From a candidate division WOR-1 bacterium RIFOXYB2_FULL_46_45 (lineage in GTDB: Bacteria > Margulisbacteria > WOR-1 > XYC2-FULL-46-14): a stretch of 64,000 nucleotides of DNA. Within the stretch, counting starts at the first letter, position 1. Each line of letters opens with the position of its first letter. Shown piece after piece: positions 50,259-58,633 of the stretch. The position numbers and the translations under genes are program-made. The notes below the pieces were generated by a model. The model had not been told where the DNA came from. It did no database searches and saw only the letters and a program-made list of their open reading frames with translations. The stretch is taken from positions 807,984 to 871,983 of the forward strand of contig MEUE01000001.1 in the NCBI GenBank assembly GCA_001771585.1. The letters are read 5' to 3'.

Positions 50259-51176
50259 ATGCGCATTTTATTTATGGGAACTCCCGCCCCGGCGGCAAAA
50301 TGCCTGCAGGCGCTCCTTGATGCTGGAGAACAAATCGTCGCGGTGGTAACACAACCGGACCAAAAAGCCGGACGGGGCCTAAAAATAACCGAACCCCCGG
50401 TAAAACAATTGGCAAAACAATATCACATCCCGATTGAACAGCCGGAAAAACTGAAAGAGATCGACAAGCTCCGGGCTTACGATCCGGAATTGATTGTGAT
50501 TGTGGCTTACGGAAAAATCCTGCCGAAAGAATTGCTTGAAATCCCAAAATACGGGGCAATCAATGTCCACGCTTCTCTTCTCCCCAAGTATCGCGGGGCC
50601 GGCCCGATCCAGTGGGCGATCTTAAACGGGGAAAAAGAGACTGGGATCACCATCATGCAGGTTGTTCAAGAGCTGGATGCCGGAGATATTTTACTGCAGA
50701 AAAAAATCCCGATCGCTCCGGATGATACATCCGAAACTTTGAGCGAAAAACTTTTTGCCCTTGGAACGGAGCTATTAATTGATGCCGTTGGAAAGATTAA
50801 AAGGGGGACCATCACCGGGACGAAGCAAAAAGACCATGAGGCGACTATGGCGCCGCAATTAATGAAAGAAGCCGGAGAGATTGATTTTAGAAAAACAGCA
50901 GAGGAAGTTCACAATCAAATTAGGGCATTAATCCCCTGGCCGACCGCGCACACTTTTTATCACGGAAAAATACTCAAGCTCTTAAAATCTGAAATTGTTG
51001 CAAATAAAAAAGGGCTCCCCGGAGAAATTCTTGAGACCGATAAGGGCTTTACTGTTTCCTGCCGGGACGCGGCATTAAAAATCACGGAAGTTCAAATGGA
51101 AGGGAAGAGAAAAATGGCCGCCTCCGATTTTATATCGGGGCATAAGCTGAAAGAAATGGATATTTTACCGTCATAA
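50259..51176 (+). CDS. fmt: methionyl-tRNA formyltransferase
   Basis: Formylates the initiator Met-tRNA. A 305-residue enzyme with RILFMGTPAPAAKCLQALLD at the start, the formyl-THF domain motif NVHASLLPKYRGAGPIQWAI near 107, and the C-terminal OB domain after about 205. It works with def, from which it is split by the ATPase gene; only three bases separate it from that gene. Confidence 0.96.
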   Translation: MRILFMGTPAPAAKCLQALLDAGEQIVAVVTQPDQKAGRGLKITEPPVKQLAKQYHIPIEQPEKLKEIDKLRAYDPELIVIVAYGKILPKELLEIPKYGAINVHASLLPKYRGAGPIQWAILNGEKETGITIMQVVQELDAGDILLQKKIPIAPDDTSETLSEKLFALGTELLIDAVGKIKRGTITGTKQKDHEATMAPQLMKEAGEIDFRKTAEEVHNQIRALIPWPTAHTFYHGKILKLLKSEIVANKKGLPGEILETDKGFTVSCRDAALKITEVQMEGKRKMAASDFISGHKLKEMDILPS

Positions 51177-52991
51177 TGAACCTCTACCCATTTCTTTTAA
51201 TAACCTTCTTGTTCCGTCAGCTATGTCTTTAGCTCTTCTGGTGCTTCCTTCCATAATCTCCGGAAGATCAGGCGCAGATGCGTTCCAGTTTGTCGTGCTA
51301 TGAGGAGCATTTTGTGTTCCGGGGACGTTTATCCTCGTTGCTCTTGCAACTTCGGGATCACGATAGGCGGTATGCAATCCCCACAGGTCCATCAAGGCTA
51401 CGCTGACCAAGAGAGAATTCCCCGCCAGTATTGGCATAAGGGTGGCAGCATATAAAGGAGTGTTCATTTCATTGGGACTTGGCATCCTGGGCCATCCCAT
51501 ATGTTCGACGTATGCCGTTGCTTCCGCTTCTAATTCTGCTCTTGCCTGTGCGTTTGGGGCGTATCTGGCCGGTTCCATTAATTCATGAAGATGGAATGGG
51601 TGGTTGGTTGAATCGTGCACAGATGAACAGCCAAAAGAGAGCAACGGCCAGCTAGATGGAGGAATAAACGGCTGGCCATTTTCTGCATTTGGCCAGTCAC
51701 GTTCCCACCTCTCAACCGGCATGCGGGCAATTCCCAATTCTCCCATTAATCTTCTGATTCCGGGAACTTCCACCCCAAGGTCCTCTCCCCAGATAACCAT
51801 GCCGCTTGATTGCAGTGCTCCCAACATAAATCTTGCGCTTGGCATATATTTTTCCGGATCTAAACCATAATACCGAATGCAATTATAAATTTCTCTTCCA
51901 GTTTTAGTATCTGTTTTCCACATTAGATCAGAATCTAGCGGGATTCTGACAGGATCAGCCAGGCCCCAGGTGTGATCTGCCCGACCGGCCCAGACCCCCC
52001 TTTGTGCCATTAGAATTGCGGGCAGGGCAAAAGGGGTTGGGTCTTCCGTTACTTTAATTAAATTTCTTGGGTGGTTCCCCCAATACTGGCCTTCCAGTGC
52101 ATATTGGTCCGGCTCTGCCCCGGCAGCAAAATCAAGATGATAGTATTCTTGGTTTGCCCAGACGTCCGATGCTCCCATTCCGGGGAGGTAGGGGATATCC
52201 TCTATTATCCGAACCCCATGTTTTTCTTCGCATTCTCTTATTACTTCTTCCCATTGTGTGTGTGTTACCCATTGTTCAAAACGATAAAAAGTAGCCTCTT
52301 TTTGGTGTCTTCCCATAAATGCCTGAACTGTACGAGGATCATAGTCCCTAAGTCCGGCCGGCCACTCCTTCCAGTATTTGCTATCCTGATGGTCCCTTAT
52401 TACCATGAAAGGGACATATTCATCCTTCAACCACTTCACATGTCTTTGACAGAAATCCCTGAAGGCCTTGGTCTCTTGTGTGTCCGTTCCTTTTGAATAA
52501 ACCGAGTAGAATTCTTCAAATGCCAACCTTAAAACCTTATATTTGAAGGCCATTGCCCCTTCATAATCAACTCTTGCAGTGCTATTTAATTTTGAGATTA
52601 TATTTTTGTTCTCGCGTATATAAGTGAGAACTCTCTCAGCATTAAAGAAAGGATTATTCTTTTCGACTAACCTTAAGATCGAAACATAGGCCGGCTCCAG
52701 TGCTTTTAAGCTGACTGCGGAATAAGGGCAGATATCTCCGATACCAAGCCTAAAAGGAGGCAAAACCTGATGGAAGCCTATTCCGATCGATCGTAAATAT
52801 CCGGCAAACTTAAAAACATCGGAGAAATCTCCTGTTGAGATGCTCGATTGGGTATGGAGAGAAAAAATAGGCGCCTGCACTGCTACCCCGTAATCAACTG
52901 TCCCCTCCCGCAGGACCATTTTCCAGGCGGGGGCCGAAGGGCTGCTTAATAATGTTTTTACAATATTTTGCGGAACAGACCTGACTTGCAT
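51171..52991 (-). CDS. GH77-like (4-alpha-glucanotransferase-related) protein under a sigma-28-like promoter
   Basis: A 606-residue soluble protein, start ATG 52991 (MQVRSVPQNIVKTLLSS). Several blocks resemble MalQ: STGDFSDVFKFAGYLRSIGI and GFHQVLPPFRLGIGDICPYS near 50-90, VRIIEDIPYLPG near 265, WGEDLGVEVPGIRRLMGELG near 400 (the acid/base Glu region) and SSVHDSTNHPF near 455. I could not find the usual RIDHF nucleophile block, so activity may differ. It lies apart from other glycogen genes. Codon use shows many AGA/AGG arginine codons. Confidence 0.72.
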   Translation of the reverse strand: MQVRSVPQNIVKTLLSSPSAPAWKMVLREGTVDYGVAVQAPIFSLHTQSSISTGDFSDVFKFAGYLRSIGIGFHQVLPPFRLGIGDICPYSAVSLKALEPAYVSILRLVEKNNPFFNAERVLTYIRENKNIISKLNSTARVDYEGAMAFKYKVLRLAFEEFYSVYSKGTDTQETKAFRDFCQRHVKWLKDEYVPFMVIRDHQDSKYWKEWPAGLRDYDPRTVQAFMGRHQKEATFYRFEQWVTHTQWEEVIRECEEKHGVRIIEDIPYLPGMGASDVWANQEYYHLDFAAGAEPDQYALEGQYWGNHPRNLIKVTEDPTPFALPAILMAQRGVWAGRADHTWGLADPVRIPLDSDLMWKTDTKTGREIYNCIRYYGLDPEKYMPSARFMLGALQSSGMVIWGEDLGVEVPGIRRLMGELGIARMPVERWERDWPNAENGQPFIPPSSWPLLSFGCSSVHDSTNHPFHLHELMEPARYAPNAQARAELEAEATAYVEHMGWPRMPSPNEMNTPLYAATLMPILAGNSLLVSVALMDLWGLHTAYRDPEVARATRINVPGTQNAPHSTTNWNASAPDLPEIMEGSTRRAKDIADGTRRLLKEMGRGSL

Positions 52992-52998
52992 GCATTTT

Positions 52999-53025
52999 TA
53001 TCGCAGGCATTTTTTAAAAATTTCA
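52999..53025 (-). promoter_or_regulatory. sigma-28-like promoter of the GH77-like gene
   Basis: Minus strand: TGAAATTTTT (53025-53016), 13 bases, GATA (53002-52999). The ATG at 52991 comes seven bases later. Confidence 0.78.
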
Positions 53026-53053
53026 GGTTATTTTAAGCTGCCTGTTATAATGC

Positions 53054-53069
53054 TATAATTCTTCAAACA
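53054..53069 (+). promoter_or_regulatory. short-leader promoter of the GDT1 gene
   Basis: TGC-TATAAT (hexamer 53054-53059) ends ten bases before ATG 53070. Confidence 0.6.
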
Positions 53070-53630
53070 ATGAATCTCTCCCCGTTTTTAATTTCATTTT
53101 TAATGATCTCAACGGCAGAGCTGGGTGACAAGACCCAGCTTTTGACTTTGGGCTTCGCGACCAAATTTCCGGCCTGGGAAGTAATTGCCGCGGTCGGCTG
53201 CGCTTCCGCCTTGCTGATGGCGGGGGCGGTCCTTTTTGGCGGAATTATAAATTGCTTTGTCCCGCAAATTTATTTGCAGGCCTTGGCCGGAATCCTTTTT
53301 ATCTCCTTCGGGCTCTGGACCCTTTTTGGGACCGAAAAAGAAGAAAAAATCGAAGAAGGAAAAAGCAAGTCCCCGTTTTGGATCGTCTTCTCCGGATTTC
53401 TTTTGGCGGAATTGGGAGACAAAACCCAGCTGGCAACTTTTGCCCTTTCGGCCGAACACGGGGCGCCGCTTCAAATCTGGCTGGGGGCAACACTGGGCAT
53501 GCTGCTTATAAATTCGATCGCCGCACTAAGCGGCGGCTGGATAAAAAAGATGATCCCCGAAAAAATAATTAAAGTTATCGGCGCCGCGATTTTTATTGTT
53601 TTTGGGATCATTGGTTTGGCCGGGATTTAA
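53070..53630 (+). CDS. GDT1/TMEM165 (UPF0016) family cation transporter
   Basis: A 186-residue membrane protein with six helices in two repeats, each with the signature E-x-G-D-K-(T/S): AELGDKTQLLTLGF near 17 and AELGDKTQLATFAL near 115. A charged loop KEEKIEEGKSKS joins the repeats. The family moves Mn or Ca out of the cytoplasm. It is a single-gene unit, divergent from the GH77-like gene. Confidence 0.92.
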   Translation: MNLSPFLISFLMISTAELGDKTQLLTLGFATKFPAWEVIAAVGCASALLMAGAVLFGGIINCFVPQIYLQALAGILFISFGLWTLFGTEKEEKIEEGKSKSPFWIVFSGFLLAELGDKTQLATFALSAEHGAPLQIWLGATLGMLLINSIAALSGGWIKKMIPEKIIKVIGAAIFIVFGIIGLAGI

Positions 53631-53667
53631 CAACAAATTAAGCATTTCTTTGCCAAAAAATAACGGC

Positions 53668-53720
53668 TTGACAGACCCTATCTATAGGATATATTATGAC
53701 ATCCCCACTAGATATAGCGG
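53668..53720 (+). promoter_or_regulatory. nrdR-nrdD operon promoter with two NrdR boxes
   Basis: TTGACA (53668-53673), 18 bp, TATTAT (53692-53697). Box 1, ACCCTATCTATAGGAT (53675-53690), fills the spacer; box 2, CCACTAGATATAGCGG (53705-53720), lies just past the transcription start. They match ACACWATATATWGTGT at about 12 and 13 of 16 positions, and the 30-bp offset fits the usual three-turn spacing. NrdR should repress its own operon. Confidence 0.72.
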
Positions 53721-53725
53721 GTCTT

Positions 53726-54172
53726 ATGAAATGTCCGGTATGCCAAAAAGATGACGATAAGGTACTTGAATCGCGCTCGATTGACGAGGGCGAGCAGGTC
53801 CGCAGGAGGCGCGAATGCAACGCCTGCGGCAACCGTTTTACCTCTTACGAAAGCGTTGAAAAACGGCCGCTGATGGTGATCAAAAAAGACGAGCGGCGCG
53901 AAGAGTTTTCCCGCCAAAAAGTTTTGACAGGGATTTTGAAGGCCTGCGAAAAAAGGCCGGTCTCAATGCAGGCGATCGAAGAGCTGGTGGATAAAGTGGA
54001 AAAAGAAGCGCACCGGCTGGGGAAAGAAATTTCTTCAAAGCAGGTCGGGAATGTAATAATGGAAGAACTGCAATTAATCGACGAAGTCGCGTATATCCGT
54101 TTCGCTTCGGTCTATAAACAATTTAAAGACGCCAATGAATTTGTAAAAGTAGTAAAGGAGGTATCGTTATGA
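53726..54172 (+). CDS. nrdR: transcriptional repressor NrdR
   Basis: Controls ribonucleotide reductase genes in response to nucleotide state. From ATG 53726 it has 148 residues: zinc ribbon MKCPVCQKDDDKVLESRSID with CNACGNRF, followed by an ATP-cone (RPLMVIKKDERREEFSRQKV, then GILKACEKRPVS). An ATG 30 bases upstream would prepend ten residues not found in the family. The stop overlaps the nrdD start as ATGA. Two candidate binding sites lie in the promoter. Confidence 0.95.
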   Translation: MKCPVCQKDDDKVLESRSIDEGEQVRRRRECNACGNRFTSYESVEKRPLMVIKKDERREEFSRQKVLTGILKACEKRPVSMQAIEELVDKVEKEAHRLGKEISSKQVGNVIMEELQLIDEVAYIRFASVYKQFKDANEFVKVVKEVSL

Positions 54173-56286
54173 ATCCAGTAGCCGTTCTTCCCGAAAAAGC
54201 CCCGGTTGAAGCGAGAGAGGACGATTCAACCGACTTGTCCCTTTTTGTCCGTACGTCTTCCGAGAATATTGTCGGCTGGGACAGGGAGAAGATCGTCTCC
54301 GCCCTGGTGCGCGAGACCAGCTTGACCCGCGACATCGCCGAAATTATCGGACATGAAGTGGAACGCCAGATCCAGGCCATGAGGATCAAAGGGATCACCT
54401 CCCCCTTGATCCGCGAACTGGTCGACGTAAAACTTTTGGAATACGGGCTTGAAGAAGCGCGGCGCCGCCACACCCGCTTGGGAACGCCGCTTTATGACGT
54501 GAAAGAAATTATTTTAAACCAGAACAAGGAGAACGCCAATGTCCCGCACGGGCCGGAAGCGACCAATTTGACCCTGGCCGAAAATATTAAAAAAGAATTC
54601 GCGCTCCTGCATGTCTTCACCCCCGATATCGCCGACGCGCATATGAGAGGAGATCTCCACCTGCACGATTTGGGCTTTATCGACCGCCCCTACTGCTCCG
54701 GACAATCGGTTGAGTACGTAAAAAAATTCGGACTGGATTTGCCAAACGCGCTCTCAATCGCCAAGCCGGCCAAGCACGCCGACGTTCTTCTGGCGCAGAT
54801 GGTAAAATTCTCGGCCGCCCTGCAGGGAGTTTTTGCCGGCGCGATCGGCTGGGACGCGGTCAACGTTTTCTTTGCCCCGTTTTTGGTCGGCATGTCGGAC
54901 AAAGATGTGAAACAAGTGGCGCAGATGATGATCTACGAATATTCACAGCAAGCGGTGGCGCGCGGCGGACAGGCGATCTTTTCCGACATCAACCTTTATT
55001 GGGAGATGCCGAAACACTTTGCGTCGGTTCCCGCGATCGGACCGGGAGGACAGTATACCGGAAAAGTTTATTCCGACTACATCAAAGAATCGCAGAAATT
55101 TGTCTGGGCGCTATTTGATGTATATCGGGACGGCGATGGCTCCGGACGCCCCTTCTTCTTCCCCAAACCGCTGGTGCATATGACCGAAAGATTCTTCCAA
55201 GCCGAGGGGCACGAAAAATTTCTCCGCCACATCTCCGAAGTCGCTTCGGTGATGGGTAACACCTATTTTGTCTTCGACCGCGGAGACACCGCCAAAATTT
55301 CCGAATGCTGCCGGTTATCGTTTAAACTGGAACAGTCGGATCTGGACGACGCGCGCGAGCCGTGGAGGATGAGATATTCCGCCCTGCAAAATGTCACCGT
55401 CAATCTCCCCCGGCTGGCCTTCCGCGCGGCGGGAGACGACCAGAAGTTTTTTACGCTCCTAAGCGGAGCGCTGGAAATGGTAGCCAAGGCGCATATTCAA
55501 AAGAAAAAATTTATCGAAGAGATTTTGGCGCAGGGAGCAAACGGACCGCTCTCCATGCTGGCGATGAAACGCGACGGCCAGCCGTATTTGAGGATGTGGA
55601 GGGTTAGTTATTTGGTCGGGATCCTGGGACTTAACGAAGTGGTCCAGTTCCATCTTGGAAAAGAACTTCATGAGAGCCGCGAGGCTTTGAAGTTCGGCCT
55701 GAAGGTGATCTCCATGATGAAAATAAAATGCGAAGAGCTGACCAAAAAGCACGGGATGCACTTTGTGCTGGAGCAGACCCCGGCCGAATCGACCGCCTAC
55801 CGCTTTGCCAAACTCGACCTGCAGAATTTCAAAAAAGAGGCCCAAGCGGTGGTCAAGGGAAATCTTTCCAGCAACGAAATTTACTACACCAATTCGACTT
55901 ATTTTAATGTTTCCAACCGGATGAATCCGGTCGACCGGGTAAAACAGGAAGGGCTCTTCCACCCGCTTATCGACGCGGGAGCCCTAACCCATGTCTGGAT
56001 GGGGGAATCGCGGCCGGACCCGGAATCGATCGCCAATTTTGTGATCAAGACGATGCGCCAGACTGACAACGCCCAGGTCGCTTTTTCGCCCGAGTTCACC
56101 TCCTGCAACGACTGTTCAAAAATTGTCCGCGGACTGCGAAGCACCTGCCCCTCCTGTTCTTCCGAAAATATTGAAGGGATCACCAGGATCACCGGTTATT
56201 TTTCAAAGATCAACGGCTGGAACAAAGGGAAGAGCGGAGAACTCAAAGACCGCTTCCGAACCGGAGGGCTGTTAAGTGCCAACTGA
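54169..56286 (+). CDS. nrdD: anaerobic (class III) ribonucleoside-triphosphate reductase, copy 1
   Basis: Makes dNTPs without oxygen by a glycyl radical. The 705-residue chain starts with an ATP-cone (LFVRTSSENIVGWDREKIVS). Active-site segments are DRPYCSGQSVEYVKKFGLD near 174 and FDRGDTAKISECCRLSFKLE near 370. A zinc ribbon (SCNDCSKIVRGLRSTCPSCS) leads to the radical loop GITRITGYFSK near 674. GGAGG precedes the start. No activase (nrdG) is in the window. A redoxin two genes on suggests a thioredoxin-like reductant and not formate. Confidence 0.95.
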   Translation: MNPVAVLPEKAPVEAREDDSTDLSLFVRTSSENIVGWDREKIVSALVRETSLTRDIAEIIGHEVERQIQAMRIKGITSPLIRELVDVKLLEYGLEEARRRHTRLGTPLYDVKEIILNQNKENANVPHGPEATNLTLAENIKKEFALLHVFTPDIADAHMRGDLHLHDLGFIDRPYCSGQSVEYVKKFGLDLPNALSIAKPAKHADVLLAQMVKFSAALQGVFAGAIGWDAVNVFFAPFLVGMSDKDVKQVAQMMIYEYSQQAVARGGQAIFSDINLYWEMPKHFASVPAIGPGGQYTGKVYSDYIKESQKFVWALFDVYRDGDGSGRPFFFPKPLVHMTERFFQAEGHEKFLRHISEVASVMGNTYFVFDRGDTAKISECCRLSFKLEQSDLDDAREPWRMRYSALQNVTVNLPRLAFRAAGDDQKFFTLLSGALEMVAKAHIQKKKFIEEILAQGANGPLSMLAMKRDGQPYLRMWRVSYLVGILGLNEVVQFHLGKELHESREALKFGLKVISMMKIKCEELTKKHGMHFVLEQTPAESTAYRFAKLDLQNFKKEAQAVVKGNLSSNEIYYTNSTYFNVSNRMNPVDRVKQEGLFHPLIDAGALTHVWMGESRPDPESIANFVIKTMRQTDNAQVAFSPEFTSCNDCSKIVRGLRSTCPSCSSENIEGITRITGYFSKINGWNKGKSGELKDRFRTGGLLSAN

Positions 56287-58363
56287 ACTGCTGGAGAGAA
56301 CAGTTTCGGCGGAAGAGACGACCGATCTTTCGGTTTTTGTCCGCACTTCAACCGACAATATTGTCGGCTGGGACAAAAGCAAGATTGTCGACGCTTTAAC
56401 CAAAGAGACCGGGATAAAACCCGAGATCGCCAACATCATCGCGGTTGAAGTTGAAAAGCAGATCCAGGCGCTGGATATTAAAAATATCACTGCCCCCTTG
56501 ATCCGCGAACTGGTGGATGTCAAACTTTTGGAATACGGGCTGGAAGACGCCAGAAGAAAGCACACCCGGCTGGGAACACCGGTTTACGACGTGAAGAGGA
56601 TGATGCACCGCAAAAATAAGGAGAACGCCAACACTCCGCATACCCCCGAAGCGACCAACCTGACCCTGGCCGAAAACATTAAAAAAGAATTCGCCCTGCT
56701 CAACGTTTTTTCTCCCGAGGTCTCCGACGCGCATATGCAGGGATTGATCCATATCCACGATCTCGGTTTTGTCGACCGCCCCTACTGCTCCGGCCAGTCG
56801 GTTGAATATATTAAAAAGTTCGGCCTGGATCTCCCCGATGCCCCCTTTTCCGCCAAGCCGGCCGCCGACGCGGACGAGCTGGTCGACCACCTGGTAAAAT
56901 TTTCTCTGGCGCTCCACGGACACTTTGCCGGCGCGATCGGCTGGGACGCGGTCAACATGTTTATCGCTCCTTATATTGAGGGGCTGGGGAAAGGGCATAT
57001 CAAAAAACTGGCCCGAAAGCTGGTGACCGAATTCGCCTTCATCGCAGTCTCCCGCGGCGGGCAGGGACTCTTCTCCGATTTGAATATTTATTATGAAATT
57101 CCGAAACATTTTGAAAACACCCCGGCAATCGGCCGCGGAGGGGAATTGACCGGAAAAAATTATTCCGAATACAAGCGGGAGGCACAGGATTTTGCCTCCG
57201 CCATGTTTGAAGTTTTCCTTGAGGGAGACGCAGCGGGACGCCCCTTCTTTTTTCCCAAACCGCTGGTTCACATGACCGAAAAGTTTTTTAAAGAAGAAGG
57301 TCACGAGGCTTTTCTTTCCTTGATTTCCGAAGTCGCCTCGACTATGGGGAACACTTATTTTGTCTTTGACCGCGGCGATACCGCCAAAATTTCCGAATGC
57401 TGCCGGCTCTCCTTTAAACTGGAACAGTCGGATTTGGACGACGCCAGGGAACCGTGGAAGATGAGGTATTCGGCGATCCAGAATGTCACCATCAACCTTC
57501 CCCGGGTCGCCTATCTGGCAAATAAGGACGAAGCCTCCCTGTTTGAAGTCCTGCATCAGGCGATGGAGGTGGCGGCCAAAAGCCACCTGCAAAAAAGGGC
57601 TTTTATCTCCGACTTGCTCAAAGAAGGGAAAGAAGGTCCGCTGGCGCTTTTGGCTAACAACCGCGACGGCGAGACCTATCTGCGAATGCGGCGTTCAACC
57701 CACCTGATTGGGATTTTAGGGCTGAACGAATTGGCACAATACCACACCAATTCCGAATTGCACGAAGGGAACGCGGCCCTCAAGCTGGGCTTGAAGGTGG
57801 TCTCTTTTATGAAATTAAACTGCGAAGAACTTTCCAAAAAATACAAGATAAATTTTGTCCTGGAGCAGACCCCGGCCGAATCGACCGCCTACCGCTTTGC
57901 CAAACTCGACCAGGAACATTATCCCAATGAATCAAAAAATGTGCTTAAGGGAAACCCGGAAAACAAAGAAATTTATTACACCAATTCCACTTATTTTAAT
58001 GTCCGCCATCAAATGAACCCGATTGAACGGGTGAAACAGGAAGGGCTTTTTCATCCGCTAATTGACGCGGGGGCTTTGACCCACATTTGGCTTGGAGAAT
58101 CGCGACCAAATCCGCAATCGATCGCCAATTTTGTGATCAAAACTTTCCGCGAGACGCAGAACAGCCAGATCGCCTTTTCTCCGGAGTTCACCTCTTGCGG
58201 CGACTGCGGAAAAACTTCCCGCGGGTTGAAGGAGAAATGCTCTTTCTGCGATTCTTTGGAAGTTGAAGGGATCACCAGGATTACCGGCTATTTTTCGAGG
58301 ATTCCGGGATGGAACAAAGGAAAAATCGGCGAATTAAAGGATCGGGTCAGACAGGAGGTATAA
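56276..58363 (+). CDS. nrdD: anaerobic ribonucleoside-triphosphate reductase, copy 2
   Basis: A 695-residue paralogue of the preceding gene; the two align along their whole lengths and most catalytic segments are identical (PYCSGQSVEYIKKFGLD near 169, GDTAKISECCRLSFKLE, RITGYFSRIPGWNKGK near 668). ATP-cone and zinc ribbon are both kept, so it seems active. They differ mainly in the regulatory half and in a helix around residues 200-290. GTG start with GGAGGG six bases before, overlapping copy 1 by 11 bases. Tandem NrdD copies are unusual; a heterodimer or division of substrates is possible. Confidence 0.94.
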   Translation: MPTELLERTVSAEETTDLSVFVRTSTDNIVGWDKSKIVDALTKETGIKPEIANIIAVEVEKQIQALDIKNITAPLIRELVDVKLLEYGLEDARRKHTRLGTPVYDVKRMMHRKNKENANTPHTPEATNLTLAENIKKEFALLNVFSPEVSDAHMQGLIHIHDLGFVDRPYCSGQSVEYIKKFGLDLPDAPFSAKPAADADELVDHLVKFSLALHGHFAGAIGWDAVNMFIAPYIEGLGKGHIKKLARKLVTEFAFIAVSRGGQGLFSDLNIYYEIPKHFENTPAIGRGGELTGKNYSEYKREAQDFASAMFEVFLEGDAAGRPFFFPKPLVHMTEKFFKEEGHEAFLSLISEVASTMGNTYFVFDRGDTAKISECCRLSFKLEQSDLDDAREPWKMRYSAIQNVTINLPRVAYLANKDEASLFEVLHQAMEVAAKSHLQKRAFISDLLKEGKEGPLALLANNRDGETYLRMRRSTHLIGILGLNELAQYHTNSELHEGNAALKLGLKVVSFMKLNCEELSKKYKINFVLEQTPAESTAYRFAKLDQEHYPNESKNVLKGNPENKEIYYTNSTYFNVRHQMNPIERVKQEGLFHPLIDAGALTHIWLGESRPNPQSIANFVIKTFRETQNSQIAFSPEFTSCGDCGKTSRGLKEKCSFCDSLEVEGITRITGYFSRIPGWNKGKIGELKDRVRQEV

Positions 58364-58366
58364 AAA

Positions 58367-58633
58367 ATGGAACCACAAGTAAAGGTATTCGGAAAACCGG
58401 GCTGCGAATTTTGCAAGACGACCGTTAAAAAGTTTGAAACTTTTTTTGGACAATGGAAAAAAGAAAACCCGTTGGCATTTTTTGACATGGAGACCGCGGA
58501 TGGGCTGGCCGAAGGGGCTTTTTATTCGGTCACCAAGATTCCTTCGACCGTGATCGAAAAGGACGGGGAAATTCTCGCGCGCTGGGACGGGAAGGTTCCT
58601 CTCTCTTCGGAATTCAAAAACTTCTTCAACTAA
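58367..58633 (+). CDS. thioredoxin-fold redoxin
   Basis: An 88-residue protein with the redox motif CEFC in VFGKPGCEFCKTTVKKFE and the cis-proline segment TKIPSTVIEKDGE, the marks of glutaredoxin/NrdH-type proteins. It follows the second nrdD after three bases and should reduce the reductase disulfide, as redoxins do for some NrdD groups. Last gene of nrdR-nrdD-nrdD-redoxin. Confidence 0.85.
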   Translation: MEPQVKVFGKPGCEFCKTTVKKFETFFGQWKKENPLAFFDMETADGLAEGAFYSVTKIPSTVIEKDGEILARWDGKVPLSSEFKNFFN

